Part shown: one piece after another, positions 1 through 7,406 of the stretch
Layout: each line of letters starts with the position of its first letter
Position numbering within the stretch: the stretch's first letter is position 1
NCBI GenBank assembly: GCA_009694265.1
Contig: SHVM01000019.1
Span: forward strand, 1 to 34,261
DNA length: 34,261 nt
Source of the DNA: Pseudolabrys sp.
GTDB lineage: Bacteria; Pseudomonadota; Alphaproteobacteria; Rhizobiales; Xanthobacteraceae
Direction: 5' to 3'
Program-made: the position numbers and the translations under genes
Notes under the pieces: generated by a model
The model's input: the letters and a program-made list of their open reading frames with translations, nothing else
What the model was told of the DNA's origin: nothing
Databases searched by the model: none

Positions 1-145
1 ACAAAATCGAGAATATGTTTGGTAGGCTCAAGGACTGGCGACGCGTTCATACCCGCTACGATCGATGCGCCCATACCTTTATGTCAGCAATCTGTATCGC
101 CGCAATCGTCATCTTCTGGCTATAATCAATGAGTCCTGACCCTAG
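1..145 (+). mobile_element. 3' end of an IS5-family insertion sequence (transposase C-terminus plus terminal repeat)
   Basis: From base 3 an open frame reads 40 residues to TAA at 123-125. It contains KIENMFGRLKDWRR and RYDRCAHTF and ends IVIFWL, the typical C-terminus of IS5-family (IS427-like) DDE transposases, with the catalytic Glu of the IENMFGRLKDW motif. The rest lies upstream of the window. The stretch ATGAGTCCTGACCC just after the stop looks like the terminal inverted repeat of such elements, and CTAG at 142-145 fits the preferred target of the IS427/IS870 group. The family call is recognition from motif memory; the exact element cannot be named. The boundary at 145 is inferred because homology to the neighbouring broken gene begins immediately after it. 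Confidence 0.8.
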
Positions 146-412
146 TTCGTCAACACGGAGCTCGAGAAGATGCTAAAGGAAAAGGGCATCACGGGCGTGA
201 TCGTGGTGGGGACGTTGGCGAATGGCGGGGTGATGCATACCGCTAGCGCCGCCGCGCTCAGAGGATTTAAAGTCGTCGTCCCGGTGGACGGCATGTCATC
301 CCTCAATCTTAATACACTTTATTTGGAGCAGTACACGGCGTGGCATCTGGCTAACGGGCCCGTCCTCGTCGCCAATGTGACGCTGACCAAGACCGACATG
401 ATCAAGTTCTGA
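146..412 (+). pseudogene. isochorismatase-like cysteine hydrolase, 5'-truncated by the IS element
   Basis: The frame from 146 reads FVNTELEKMLKEKGITG and continues to a normal stop at 410-412. It matches the C-terminal half of isochorismatase-family hydrolases: a GVIVVGT strand, a segment where the family's nucleophilic Cys region would sit (here NGGVMHTAS), AALRGFKVVVPVDGMSS, and a C-terminal TKTDMIKF. The family is usually about 180-230 residues; only about 88 codons remain and an in-frame TAG at 143-145 lies directly upstream at the IS junction. An ATG at 170 could start an 80-residue protein, but that would lack the N-terminal catalytic Asp and half of the fold. This is read as a gene cut by the IS insertion; the 5' part is outside the window or lost. 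Confidence 0.72.
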
Positions 413-419
413 TCTTTCG

Positions 420-440
420 CTCTCCGCCTTGCGGGGAGAG
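420..440. repeat. degenerate copy of the CTCCCCGC/GCGGGGAG palindrome
   Basis: The segment can fold with CTCTCC-GC pairing to GC-GGGGAGAG with a two-base bulge. It is a worn version of the near-perfect palindrome at 1489-1514, and the same family recurs at 14849-14872. It lies just 3' of the isochorismatase remnant and next to the duplicated gene tail at 446-560, in the same relative position as the palindrome at 1489-1514 next to the intact gene. Confidence 0.5.
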
Positions 441-445
441 GGACT

Positions 446-560
446 TCAGACCTTCCCCAACGCCCATAAAATCTTATCGGGCGTGAACGGCATATCGGTG
501 AGTGTTTTGGAGCCGAGCGGGCGCAGCGCGTCGTTGATGGCGTTCATCAAGCAAGCCGGC
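446..560 (-). pseudogene. duplicated 3' tail of a molybdenum-hydroxylase large-subunit gene
   Basis: Bases 450-560 align without gaps to 1526-1636, the 3' end of the intact large-subunit gene downstream; by eye there are 11 mismatches in 111 positions. Read on the minus strand the fragment gives PACLMNAINDALRPLG, then LTDMPFTPDKIL, ALGKV and a TGA stop at 446-448, where the intact gene has PACVMNAINDALRPLG and a TAG stop. Homology ends abruptly near 560, so only about 37 codons survive. It is either the relic of a second paralogous operon or the footprint of a recombination event that placed the dienelactone hydrolase gene between the copies. Confidence 0.8.
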
Positions 561-596
561 CGCTCAAGCGTCGGCAACTAACCACAGGGAAGACCC

Positions 597-1472
597 ATGG
601 ACCAACGCATCATCAATCTCTACGACAGCTTCACGCACGGCGGCATGAACCGCCGCGACTTCCTCGACCGGCTCGCCACGCTGGCCGGCTCGGCCGCCGC
701 CGCCGCGGCGCTATTGCCTTTCCTGCAGAACGACTACGCCCAGGCCGCCATCGTGGCGGAAAATGATGCGCGCCTGATGGCCGAACGCGTCGCCTACGAC
801 TCCCTCAAAGGTAAGATCAACGGCTATCTGGTGCGCCCGAAAGCGAAGGGCAAGCGCCCTGCCATCATTGTCATCCAGGAGAATCGCGGTCTCAATCCGC
901 ACATCGAGGATATGGCCCGGCTGCTGGCGGTCGAGGGTTTCCTAGCCTTCGCTCCCGACTTGCTGTCCGTATCCGGCGGCACACCGCCTGACGAGGAGAA
1001 AGCGCGCGAGCTTCACGCCAAAACCGATCCCAAGGATATCACCGAGGCGGCCATCGCGGCGGTGCCATTTGTTCTGGCGCACGCCGAATCGAATGGCAAT
1101 GTCGGCGTCGTCGGTTATTGCTTCGGCGGCGGCGTGGCCAATCGCATGGCGGCGGCGAGGCCCGAGCTCAAAGCTGTGGCGGTTTATTACGGGCTGCAGG
1201 TCCCCGCAGACCAGGTGCCGGGCATTAACGCGCCGCTGCTCCTGCATTATGCCGAGCTCGACCAGCGCGTGAATGCCGGTATCGCGGCTTACGAGTCGGC
1301 GCTGAAGGCAAACGGCAAGCGCTACACGATTTACATGTATCCGGGCGTCAACCATGCCTTCAACAACGATACCGGCGGGGCGCGCTACAACAAGGAGGCT
1401 GCCGATCTCGCGTTGGAGCGGACGCTGGTGTTCTTTAGGGAGCATCTCGGTGCGCCGCCGCGCGCGGCCTGA
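597..1472 (+). CDS. exported dienelactone hydrolase family protein
   Basis: A 291-residue alpha/beta-hydrolase of the dienelactone hydrolase (carboxymethylenebutenolidase) family. The Cys nucleophile sits in GYCFGGG (C175); Asp222 in AELDQR and His253 in VNHAFNN complete the Cys-Asp-His triad, and Glu95 in QENRG matches the family's regulatory Glu. Classical enzymes are cytosolic and about 235 residues. This one has an N-terminal extension with a twin-arginine motif (NRRDFLDRL, residues 18-26), an Ala-rich hydrophobic stretch and an AQAA cleavage region near 48-51, so Tat export to the periplasm is likely. ATG 597 has an AGGGA site upstream. It is flanked by gene relics and converges on the molybdenum-hydroxylase operon. 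The substrate is unknown; lactone hydrolysis is inferred from the family. Confidence 0.88.
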   Translation: MDQRIINLYDSFTHGGMNRRDFLDRLATLAGSAAAAAALLPFLQNDYAQAAIVAENDARLMAERVAYDSLKGKINGYLVRPKAKGKRPAIIVIQENRGLNPHIEDMARLLAVEGFLAFAPDLLSVSGGTPPDEEKARELHAKTDPKDITEAAIAAVPFVLAHAESNGNVGVVGYCFGGGVANRMAAARPELKAVAVYYGLQVPADQVPGINAPLLLHYAELDQRVNAGIAAYESALKANGKRYTIYMYPGVNHAFNNDTGGARYNKEAADLALERTLVFFREHLGAPPRAA

Positions 1473-1488
1473 GCCGGCGATTTGCTTT

Positions 1489-1514
1489 ATCCCTCCCCGC
1501 AAGCGGGGAGGGAT
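1489..1514. terminator. perfect 12-bp palindrome between convergent genes
   Basis: ATCCCTCCCCGC (1489-1500) and GCGGGGAGGGAT (1503-1514) are perfect reverse complements separated by AA. The element lies 17 bases after the dienelactone hydrolase stop and 7 bases before the stop of the convergent large-subunit gene, so it could stop transcription from both sides. It has no clear U-tract and related palindromes occur at 420-440 and 14849-14872, so it may instead be a dispersed repeat. Confidence 0.5.
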
Positions 1515-1521
1515 AGGGTGG

Positions 1522-3918
1522 CTACACCTTCCCCAGCGCCCTTAAAATCTTATCCGGCGTGAACGGCATGTCGGTGAGGCCTTTCGCACCGAGCGGGCGC
1601 AGCGCGTCGTTGATGGCGTTCATCACGCAAGCCGGCGCGCCGGCGGTGCCGGCTTCGCCCGCGCCCTTGGCGCCAAGCTCGCTGTCGGCGGTGGGCGAAA
1701 CCACGTGGCCGCAGTCGATGTCGGGCATTTCCGCCGCCATCGGCACCAGATAGTCGGCCATGTTGCCGTTTAGCATCTGCCCGCGATCGTCATAGAGGCA
1801 ATGCTCGAACAGCGCGGCGCCGATGCCCTGCACCACGCCGCCACGAATTTGTTCGTCGACAAGTTGCGGATTGATGATGGTGCCGCAATCCTCGACGCAC
1901 CAATGTTTCAGGAGTTTGACAAATCCGGTATCGGTATCGACTTCCAGATAGCTCGCCTGAATGCCGTTGGTGAAGGCGAACGGCCAGGCGCGCGGCACGT
2001 AATGGCGCGTCGCCATCAGCTCGGCCTGGAAGCCGGGCGGCAGCGTGTCGGGCCGGAAATAGGCGATGCGCGCCAGCTCGTCGAGCGGCAGGCGTTCGGT
2101 GCCGTTCGCCTTGTCGACGACAATGCCGTTGCGGATGTCGAGTTCTTCCGGTTTGGCCTGCAAGATGCTGGCGGCAACGGCGAGCACATTTCCGCGCAAC
2201 GCCTTGCCGGCCTGCCAGGCCGCTTCGCCGCCAATGCCGGCGGCGCGCGAGGCCCAGGTGCCGCCGCCGTAAGGCGTGTTGTCGGTGTCGCCGGTGACGA
2301 CGCGCACTTTGTCGATCGAGACGCCGAACGAGCTGGCGACGCATTGCGCCAGCACGGCTTCGGCGCCCTGGCCCTGTTCGGTGACGCCGCTGTGCACGAC
2401 GATGGCGCCCTGCGCGTCGAGTTTCACGGTGGCGCCGTCCTGCGAACTGATCTTGGCGCCGCCGACGCCGTAGAAGGCGGCCGACGGATTGGTCACTTCG
2501 ATAAATGACGCAAAGCCAATGCCGCGATAAATTTTTTGCGCACGCAGCTTTTTCTGCTCGGCGCGTAATCCGGCGTAATTCATCATCGAGTCGAGATGGG
2601 CGAGCGACTCGTGATGCGACAGCTTCTCGAATTTGAGCCCCGAGGCCGAGGCGCACGGATAGGCGTCGTCGGCGATTAGATTGCGGCGGCGAATTTCCAG
2701 CGGGTCCATGCCGATCTTGGCCGCCGCAAGCTCGACCAGGCCTTCGGTCACGGCCACCGCGATAGGGTGACCGACCGCGCGGTATTGGCACATGACGTTC
2801 TTATTCTGGAACACCACGCGCGCCTGTGCGCGGTAGTTCGCGCAGGCGTAGGGGCCGCCGACCAGATTGACCACCTGGTTGGCCTCGATGCCGCTGGTGC
2901 GCGGATAGACCGAATAGGGGCCGATGCCGGTCAGGGCGTCGATCTCGAAAGCGGTGATGGTGCCGTCCTTGTTGACGCCAATCTTGGCCTTGACGCGATG
3001 GTCGCGGGCATGGATGTCGGTGACGAAACTCTCGATGCGGTCGGCGACGAATTTTACCGGCCGCTTGAGCAGTTTCGACAGCGCGACCGTCGCCATTTCG
3101 TCGGCGTAGGTGTGCACCTTGATGCCGAACGAGCCGCCGACATCCTTGGTCAACACGCGCACCTGTTGCTCGGCGAGATCGAGATGCTTTGCGAACAGGT
3201 TCTGCATCATGTGCGGCGCCTGCGTGCCGTGATAGACGGTCATGCGCTGCTCGCCCTCGTTCCAGTCAGCGACCACGGAGCGCGGCTCGGTGCAGACGCC
3301 GGTGTGGCGGCCGAACATGAAGGTGGTTTCCACCACGGCGTCGGATTCCGCGAAGGCTTTGTCAACCGCGCCGACATCGAGCTTGCGCTCGAAGCACAGA
3401 TTGTCGCCGAGCGACGAATGGATTACCGGCGTTTTCTTGTCGAGCGCGGTTTCCGGATCGGTGACGGCGGGCAGCGCCTCGTATTTCACGTCCACCAGCT
3501 CGCAGCCGTCCTCGGCCTCGGCGCGCGTGCGGGCGACGACGGCGCATACCGCTTCGCCCTGCCAGCAGGCGCGCTCGATCGCGATCGGGTATTGCGGGGC
3601 CGATTTCAGGCCTTTGAGATGCGTGAGCACGCCGACCCAGGGCGTCATGACCTTGGCGAGTTCCGCGCCGGTGACAACCGCGATCACGCCGAGCGATTTT
3701 TTGGTAGCGGCTGCGGTAATGGATTTGATGCGCGCGTGCGCGTGCGGCGAGCGTACGAAGGCGACATGCGCCATGCGCGGCAGCGTGACGTCGCTGATAT
3801 ATTGCCCGCGGCCTTGCGTCAGGCGTTGCAGATTTGGCCGCGGCACCGAGCGGCCGATATACGAGTTGGGCCGGTCGAGCGCGGTGAGCACGGGCGGGGA
3901 GTCGCCGGTGATTTTCAT
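1522..3918 (-). CDS. xanthine oxidase-family molybdopterin-binding large subunit
   Basis: A 798-residue large subunit of a three-part molybdenum hydroxylase, which would oxidise a C-H bond of an organic substrate and pass electrons to the [2Fe-2S] and FAD subunits encoded just upstream. Moco-binding signatures are visible: KDVGGSFGIK, GVTEQGQGAEA, and near the C-terminus GAKGAGEAGTAGAP with the catalytic Glu. The loop that reads AYXCSFR in form I CO dehydrogenase and AYRGAGR in form II enzymes reads QYRAVGHP here, so it should not be called CoxL; the substrate is unknown. The open frame extends 60 codons further upstream, but that part overlaps the small-subunit gene. ATG 3916-3918 has GGAGG eight bases upstream and an ATGA overlap with the small-subunit stop, so it is the likely start. 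There is no signal peptide; the enzyme is cytoplasmic. Confidence 0.9.
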   Translation of the reverse strand: MKITGDSPPVLTALDRPNSYIGRSVPRPNLQRLTQGRGQYISDVTLPRMAHVAFVRSPHAHARIKSITAAATKKSLGVIAVVTGAELAKVMTPWVGVLTHLKGLKSAPQYPIAIERACWQGEAVCAVVARTRAEAEDGCELVDVKYEALPAVTDPETALDKKTPVIHSSLGDNLCFERKLDVGAVDKAFAESDAVVETTFMFGRHTGVCTEPRSVVADWNEGEQRMTVYHGTQAPHMMQNLFAKHLDLAEQQVRVLTKDVGGSFGIKVHTYADEMATVALSKLLKRPVKFVADRIESFVTDIHARDHRVKAKIGVNKDGTITAFEIDALTGIGPYSVYPRTSGIEANQVVNLVGGPYACANYRAQARVVFQNKNVMCQYRAVGHPIAVAVTEGLVELAAAKIGMDPLEIRRRNLIADDAYPCASASGLKFEKLSHHESLAHLDSMMNYAGLRAEQKKLRAQKIYRGIGFASFIEVTNPSAAFYGVGGAKISSQDGATVKLDAQGAIVVHSGVTEQGQGAEAVLAQCVASSFGVSIDKVRVVTGDTDNTPYGGGTWASRAAGIGGEAAWQAGKALRGNVLAVAASILQAKPEELDIRNGIVVDKANGTERLPLDELARIAYFRPDTLPPGFQAELMATRHYVPRAWPFAFTNGIQASYLEVDTDTGFVKLLKHWCVEDCGTIINPQLVDEQIRGGVVQGIGAALFEHCLYDDRGQMLNGNMADYLVPMAAEMPDIDCGHVVSPTADSELGAKGAGEAGTAGAPACVMNAINDALRPLGAKGLTDMPFTPDKILRALGKV

Positions 3919-4415
3919 TGTTTGCCTCCCGCGCGCGCTTGCGCCACCGACTCCACCGCATCGATGATGGCGTGGTAGCCGGTGCAGCGGCAGTAGTTGC
4001 CCGACAGACGCTCGCGGATCTCGTCGCGGCTCGGCACGCCGCCACGCTTCAATAAATCCTGCGCTGCGGCGATCATGCCGGGCGTGCAATAGCCGCATTG
4101 CAAAGCGTTGCGCTGCTCGAACGCCAATTGCAGATCGGCGATCTCGCCGCTATCGGACAGCCCCTCGATGGTCTCGACCATGGCGCCGTCGCATTGCACC
4201 GCCAGCATGAGGCAGCCGCGCACGATCTCGCCATCCACGCGCACGGTGCAGGCGCCGCAGACGCCATGCTCACAGCCGACATGGCTGCCGGTCAGCCCCA
4301 GATCGTCGCGCAGGAAATCGACCAGCGTCTTGCGCGCTTCGACGCGCTCGCGCACCTGCTCGCCGTTGACGGTCAATGCAATGTCGAGGGCAAGATTGAG
4401 AGGAAGTTCGCTCAT
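3915..4415 (-). CDS. [2Fe-2S] small subunit of the molybdenum hydroxylase
   Basis: A 166-residue electron-transfer subunit with two [2Fe-2S] clusters. The plant-ferredoxin-like cluster uses C48, C53, C56 and C68 (CEHGVCGAC and GC); the C-terminal helical cluster uses C107, C110, C142 and C144 (CGYC and CRCTGYH). Spacing and length are standard for CoxS/XdhA-type subunits. A GTG one codon upstream (4418) is also possible, but the GGAGG at 4422-4426 is better spaced for ATG 4413-4415. The start overlaps the FAD-subunit stop as TGATG and the end overlaps the large-subunit start as ATGA, indicating coupled translation in the order medium-small-large. Confidence 0.92.
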   Translation of the reverse strand: MSELPLNLALDIALTVNGEQVRERVEARKTLVDFLRDDLGLTGSHVGCEHGVCGACTVRVDGEIVRGCLMLAVQCDGAMVETIEGLSDSGEIADLQLAFEQRNALQCGYCTPGMIAAAQDLLKRGGVPSRDEIRERLSGNYCRCTGYHAIIDAVESVAQARAGGKQ

Positions 4416-5254
4416 CACCGCGCCTCCATTAACTGCTTCGCCACGCGCCGCAGCAGAACGCCGGCGAGGTGCTTCTTGACCGCGCCGCTGGCCTGTACGT
4501 CGTCATCCGGATCGAGATCGAGCGCGGCGACGGCGGCATCGACATCGCCATCCGCCAGCGCCGCTTCCGCCTTGCGCACGCGCATGGGTGTGGCGCCGAC
4601 GCCGAAAAAAGCCAGCCGCACATTGGAAAGCCCCTTGCCGTTGGCACGCGCGTAGGCCGCTAAGCCGACAATGGCGTAGTCGCCGTGCCGCCGCGCCAGT
4701 TCGGCAAAGCCGGCGCGGCTATTCTTGTCGGCAATGGGGATGCGAATGGCGGTGAGCACGTCTTTCGACCCCAGCGCCGTTTCGAACAGCCCCTTGAAAA
4801 AGTTTTCCGCCTTGATCGTGCGTTTGCCCTTCGGACCGGTCGCCACCACCTCGCCGCCAAGCGCCAGCAGGCAGGCGGGCAGCTCCGCCGCCGGATCGGC
4901 GAAGGCGATCGAGCCGCCGAAAGTGCCGCGGTTGCGGATGGCGGCGTGGCCGATATGCGGCATGGCGAGCGCGATCAGCGGCGCGTGCTTGGCGATCAGA
5001 TCGGAGCGCTCGACCTGGGAGTGCCGCGCCAGCGCGCCGATCTCGATGAACTTGCCTTTCCTGGCGATGCCATCGAGGCCCTTGATGCCGTTGATGTCGA
5101 TCAGCAGGTCCGGCGCGGACAGCCGCATATTGAGCGTGGCGATCAGGCTCTGCCCGCCGGCCAGCAGCCGGGCGTCATCCTTATGCTTGGCCAGCAGCGC
5201 AATGGCTTCCTTCAGCGTGCGCACTTTTTTGTAGGCAAATGGCGCCGGCTTCAC
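4415..5254 (-). CDS. FAD-binding medium subunit of the molybdenum hydroxylase
   Basis: A 279-residue FAD subunit of the CoxM/XdhB type, passing electrons from the iron-sulfur subunit to the terminal acceptor. The FAD pyrophosphate motifs are AGGQSLIATLNMRL near the N-terminus and IRNRGTFGGSIAFADPAAELP about 80 residues later; the C-terminal CO_deh_flav_C region follows. The frame opens four codons earlier at a TTG (5266), but GTG 5252-5254, giving MKPAPFAYKKV as in most homologues, sits four bases after a run of six G, so the GTG is preferred. It is the first gene of the three-gene operon. The 142-base gap to the divergent SDR gene should hold both promoters; no clear boxes are seen. Confidence 0.9.
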   Translation of the reverse strand: MKPAPFAYKKVRTLKEAIALLAKHKDDARLLAGGQSLIATLNMRLSAPDLLIDINGIKGLDGIARKGKFIEIGALARHSQVERSDLIAKHAPLIALAMPHIGHAAIRNRGTFGGSIAFADPAAELPACLLALGGEVVATGPKGKRTIKAENFFKGLFETALGSKDVLTAIRIPIADKNSRAGFAELARRHGDYAIVGLAAYARANGKGLSNVRLAFFGVGATPMRVRKAEAALADGDVDAAVAALDLDPDDDVQASGAVKKHLAGVLLRRVAKQLMEAR

Positions 5255-5396
5255 GTTTCCCCCCAAAATTCCCCAGCAAGTCTTTTTTTCTTATTGTGAC
5301 CGGAAAAGCGGGCAGGTCAATGCGGGGAGCCTTGGCTCTCGCCGGCCGCGTGGTTGCCCGCTATAAAGCCGCATCAGAACAGGGGAGGTTGAGCCA

Positions 5397-6185
5397 GTGC
5401 CGAAGGAATTCGAGGAAAAAGTCGTCGTGGTCAGCGGAGGCAGCCGCGGGATCGGCCGCGCCATCGCGGCCGCATTCGCGCGCGAGGGGGCGCAAACCGT
5501 GCTGGCGGCATCCAATGCTGCCAACCTCGCCGAAGGGGCGAAAGCGGTGGGCGCCGCCGGCGGGCCGGCGCCGATGACCGTCGCCGGCGACCTGCGCACG
5601 CTTGCAGGCTGCGAGCAGGTGTTCACACGCGTCAATGAGCGCTTCAAGCGCTGCGACGTGCTGGTCAATAATGCGGGCGCCACCAAGGGCGGCAAATTTT
5701 TCGAACAGCCGGACGATTTCTGGGCCGACGGTTTCGCTTTGAAATTCCACGGCGCGGTGCGGCTGACGAGGGCATTCTGGCCGCTGTTGAAGGAAGCGCA
5801 CGGCAATATCGTCAATATCATCGGCGGCGCCGCGCGCACGCCGGGTCCGGATTTTCTGATCGGCGGCGCGGTCAACGCCGCGCTGGGTAATTTCGCCAAG
5901 GGCCTCACGGCGCTCGGCAATCGCGACGACATCAATATCAATGTCATTCATCCCGGCCAGACGCAGACCGACCGCGTTGAACAATTATTCGCGCAGTTCG
6001 CCAAGGCACAGAACAAGACGGTGGAGCAAATTCGCGCCGAGGGGCTGAGCAAGAGCGGCTTGCGCCGCATCGGCCAGCCCGAGGACGTGGCCGAGCTCGC
6101 GGTCTTCCTGTGCAGCGCGCGGGCGCGCCATATCCAGGGCACCGCGATCGCCGTCGATGGCGGCGGCACGCCGGGGTATTACTAG
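5397..6185 (+). CDS. SDR-fold protein lacking the canonical catalytic tetrad
   Basis: A 262-residue short-chain dehydrogenase/reductase fold. The dinucleotide motif SGGSRGIGRA (13-22) and the NNAG motif (91-94) are intact, so NAD(P) is probably bound. The four catalytic positions are all changed: the Asn position holds K116 (LKFHG), the Ser position falls in NIIGG (142-143), and YxxxK is F153-L-I-G-G157. The C-terminal substrate-loop signature HPGQTQTDR and the final VDGGG are present. It starts at GTG 5397 with GGGGAGG upstream; there is no nearby ATG. Likely a non-classical reductase, dehydratase-like enzyme or binding protein; the reaction is unknown. It is divergent from the molybdenum hydroxylase operon, so co-regulation is possible. 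Confidence 0.85.
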   Translation: MPKEFEEKVVVVSGGSRGIGRAIAAAFAREGAQTVLAASNAANLAEGAKAVGAAGGPAPMTVAGDLRTLAGCEQVFTRVNERFKRCDVLVNNAGATKGGKFFEQPDDFWADGFALKFHGAVRLTRAFWPLLKEAHGNIVNIIGGAARTPGPDFLIGGAVNAALGNFAKGLTALGNRDDININVIHPGQTQTDRVEQLFAQFAKAQNKTVEQIRAEGLSKSGLRRIGQPEDVAELAVFLCSARARHIQGTAIAVDGGGTPGYY

Positions 6186-6191
6186 TTTTTT

Positions 6192-6333
6192 GTCATTCCG
6201 GGGCGCGAGCCAACGGGTCCGCGCGAAGCGCGGCCCGATGACAGGCTCCGCGAGCGAACCCGGAATCCAGAAACACATTCAGAATATGCATCTGGATTCC
6301 GGGTCCGGCCCTTCGGGCCGGACCCGGAATGAC
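6192..6333. repeat. Hyphomicrobiales-type palindromic repeat (GTCATTCCGG...CCGGAATGAC)
   Basis: Terminal inverted repeats GTCATTCCGG (6192-6201) and CCGGAATGAC (6324-6333) enclose nested complementary blocks, CCCGGAATCCAG near 6259-6270 and CTGGATTCCGGG near 6292-6303, plus a GGTCCGGCC/GGCCGGACC stem. The same family occurs at 32792-32894. It lies between two convergent genes and its last base overlaps the stop codon of the hydroxyacid dehydrogenase (TAG complement at 6333-6335). Its stem-loops may act as a transcription end. Confidence 0.85.
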
Positions 6334-7229
6334 TAGGAAATTGTCTTCACAATATCGATCGCCCGCCGCAGCAGCGTCATCGAGGCCTCCAGCGTGCGGA
6401 AGGCGGCATGCGCCGTGAGCGTGACGTTCTGCATTGCCGTCAAAGGATGATCCGCTTTCAACGGCTCGGCGTGAAACACATCGAGCCCGGCGTGACGGAT
6501 GGCGCCGCTTTTAAGCGCCGCCAGCAACGCGGCCTCATCCACCAGCGCCCCGCGCGCGGTGTTGATGAAGATGACGCCCGGCTTCATGTGCGCGATGCGC
6601 TCCGCGCTGAGAAAACCGCGGGTCTCGTCGCCGAGTGTGAGATTCATCGACACCACGTCGGATTTCGCGAGTAACGCATCGATGTCGACCAGCGGAACGC
6701 CCGGACGCCGCGTGCGGTTCCAGGCGATCACGTTCATCCCCATCCCCTTGCCGATGCGCGCGACCTCGGCGCCGATGCCGCCAAGGCCGATTACGCCCAG
6801 GGTTTTTCCGAGCAGCTGCACGCCCTCATGCGGCGTCCAGGTGCCGCTTCGCACCTCGCGGTCCATGCGTGCGATGTTGCGGGCGCAGGCGACCATCAAT
6901 GCGATCGCGTGCTCCGCCACCGCGGTGTCGCCATAGCCCTTGATGATGTGAACCTTGACGCCGCGGTCATTGAGTTCGCCGACATTCATGTAGCTCGCCG
7001 GGCCGGTGCCGAGGAACACGATGTGTTTGAGCTGCTTGCAGCGCGCCACCAGCTCGGTCGGCATATAAGAGTGATCGTCGATCGCGATGTCGTAACCGGC
7101 AAGCACCAGCGGCAGCTCCTCGCGTTCGAACGGCGTCATATTGACGTCGATTTTCGGATCGTCCGGGCGAATGACCCGCGCCCACACCGGCGCCAGTTGA
7201 TCGTTGCAATCGAGGAAGATGGATTTCAT
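6333..7229 (-). CDS. NAD-dependent D-2-hydroxyacid dehydrogenase family protein
   Basis: A 298-residue member of the D-isomer 2-hydroxyacid dehydrogenase family, which interconverts 2-oxo acids and D-2-hydroxy acids. The nucleotide-binding motif GVIGLGGIG (145-153) lies in the Rossmann domain. The catalytic residues are R226 (NTARGALVDE), E255 (FHAEPL) and H274 in LTAHAAF, where most relatives have PHxAG. The open frame runs 76 codons further upstream into non-conserved sequence; ATG 7227-7229, giving MKSIFLDCNDQL, is the sensible start. It is divergent from aroE and convergent with the SDR gene. The specific substrate cannot be told; glyoxylate/hydroxypyruvate reductase-like or phosphoglycerate dehydrogenase-like activity is possible. 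Confidence 0.85.
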   Translation of the reverse strand: MKSIFLDCNDQLAPVWARVIRPDDPKIDVNMTPFEREELPLVLAGYDIAIDDHSYMPTELVARCKQLKHIVFLGTGPASYMNVGELNDRGVKVHIIKGYGDTAVAEHAIALMVACARNIARMDREVRSGTWTPHEGVQLLGKTLGVIGLGGIGAEVARIGKGMGMNVIAWNRTRRPGVPLVDIDALLAKSDVVSMNLTLGDETRGFLSAERIAHMKPGVIFINTARGALVDEAALLAALKSGAIRHAGLDVFHAEPLKADHPLTAMQNVTLTAHAAFRTLEASMTLLRRAIDIVKTIS

Positions 7230-7309
7230 AAGGTCAGAAGTCCTGCGGCAAACTCGTTGACGGCGCGGCAAGCGGAGAATACATGCTGCGGGCGCTTTGC
7301 GGCAACATC

Positions 7310-7333
7310 GCAACTCGGGCTTGCCCGAGTTGC
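7310..7333. promoter_or_regulatory. 10-bp dyad in the divergent hydroxyacid dehydrogenase/aroE gap
   Basis: GCAACTCGGG (7310-7319) and CCCGAGTTGC (7324-7333) are perfect reverse complements around CTTG. A smaller hairpin, AGCCGG/CCGGCT followed by TTTT, sits at 7353-7373. Both lie in the 177-base gap between two divergent starts, so they are either operator or leader structure for aroE, or a terminator-like relic. Function is inferred from position only. Confidence 0.4.
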
Positions 7334-7406
7334 GTAAATTTTGAATGCCAAGAGCCGGATAGACCCGGCTTTTGGATGTGCCGCACAATACGGTGGTGAT
7401 GGAATC

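Noticed and set aside
1522-5254. Annotation as aerobic carbon monoxide dehydrogenase (coxMSL)
   Set aside because: The active-site loop reads QYRAVGH, without the AYXCSFR motif of form I CO dehydrogenase.
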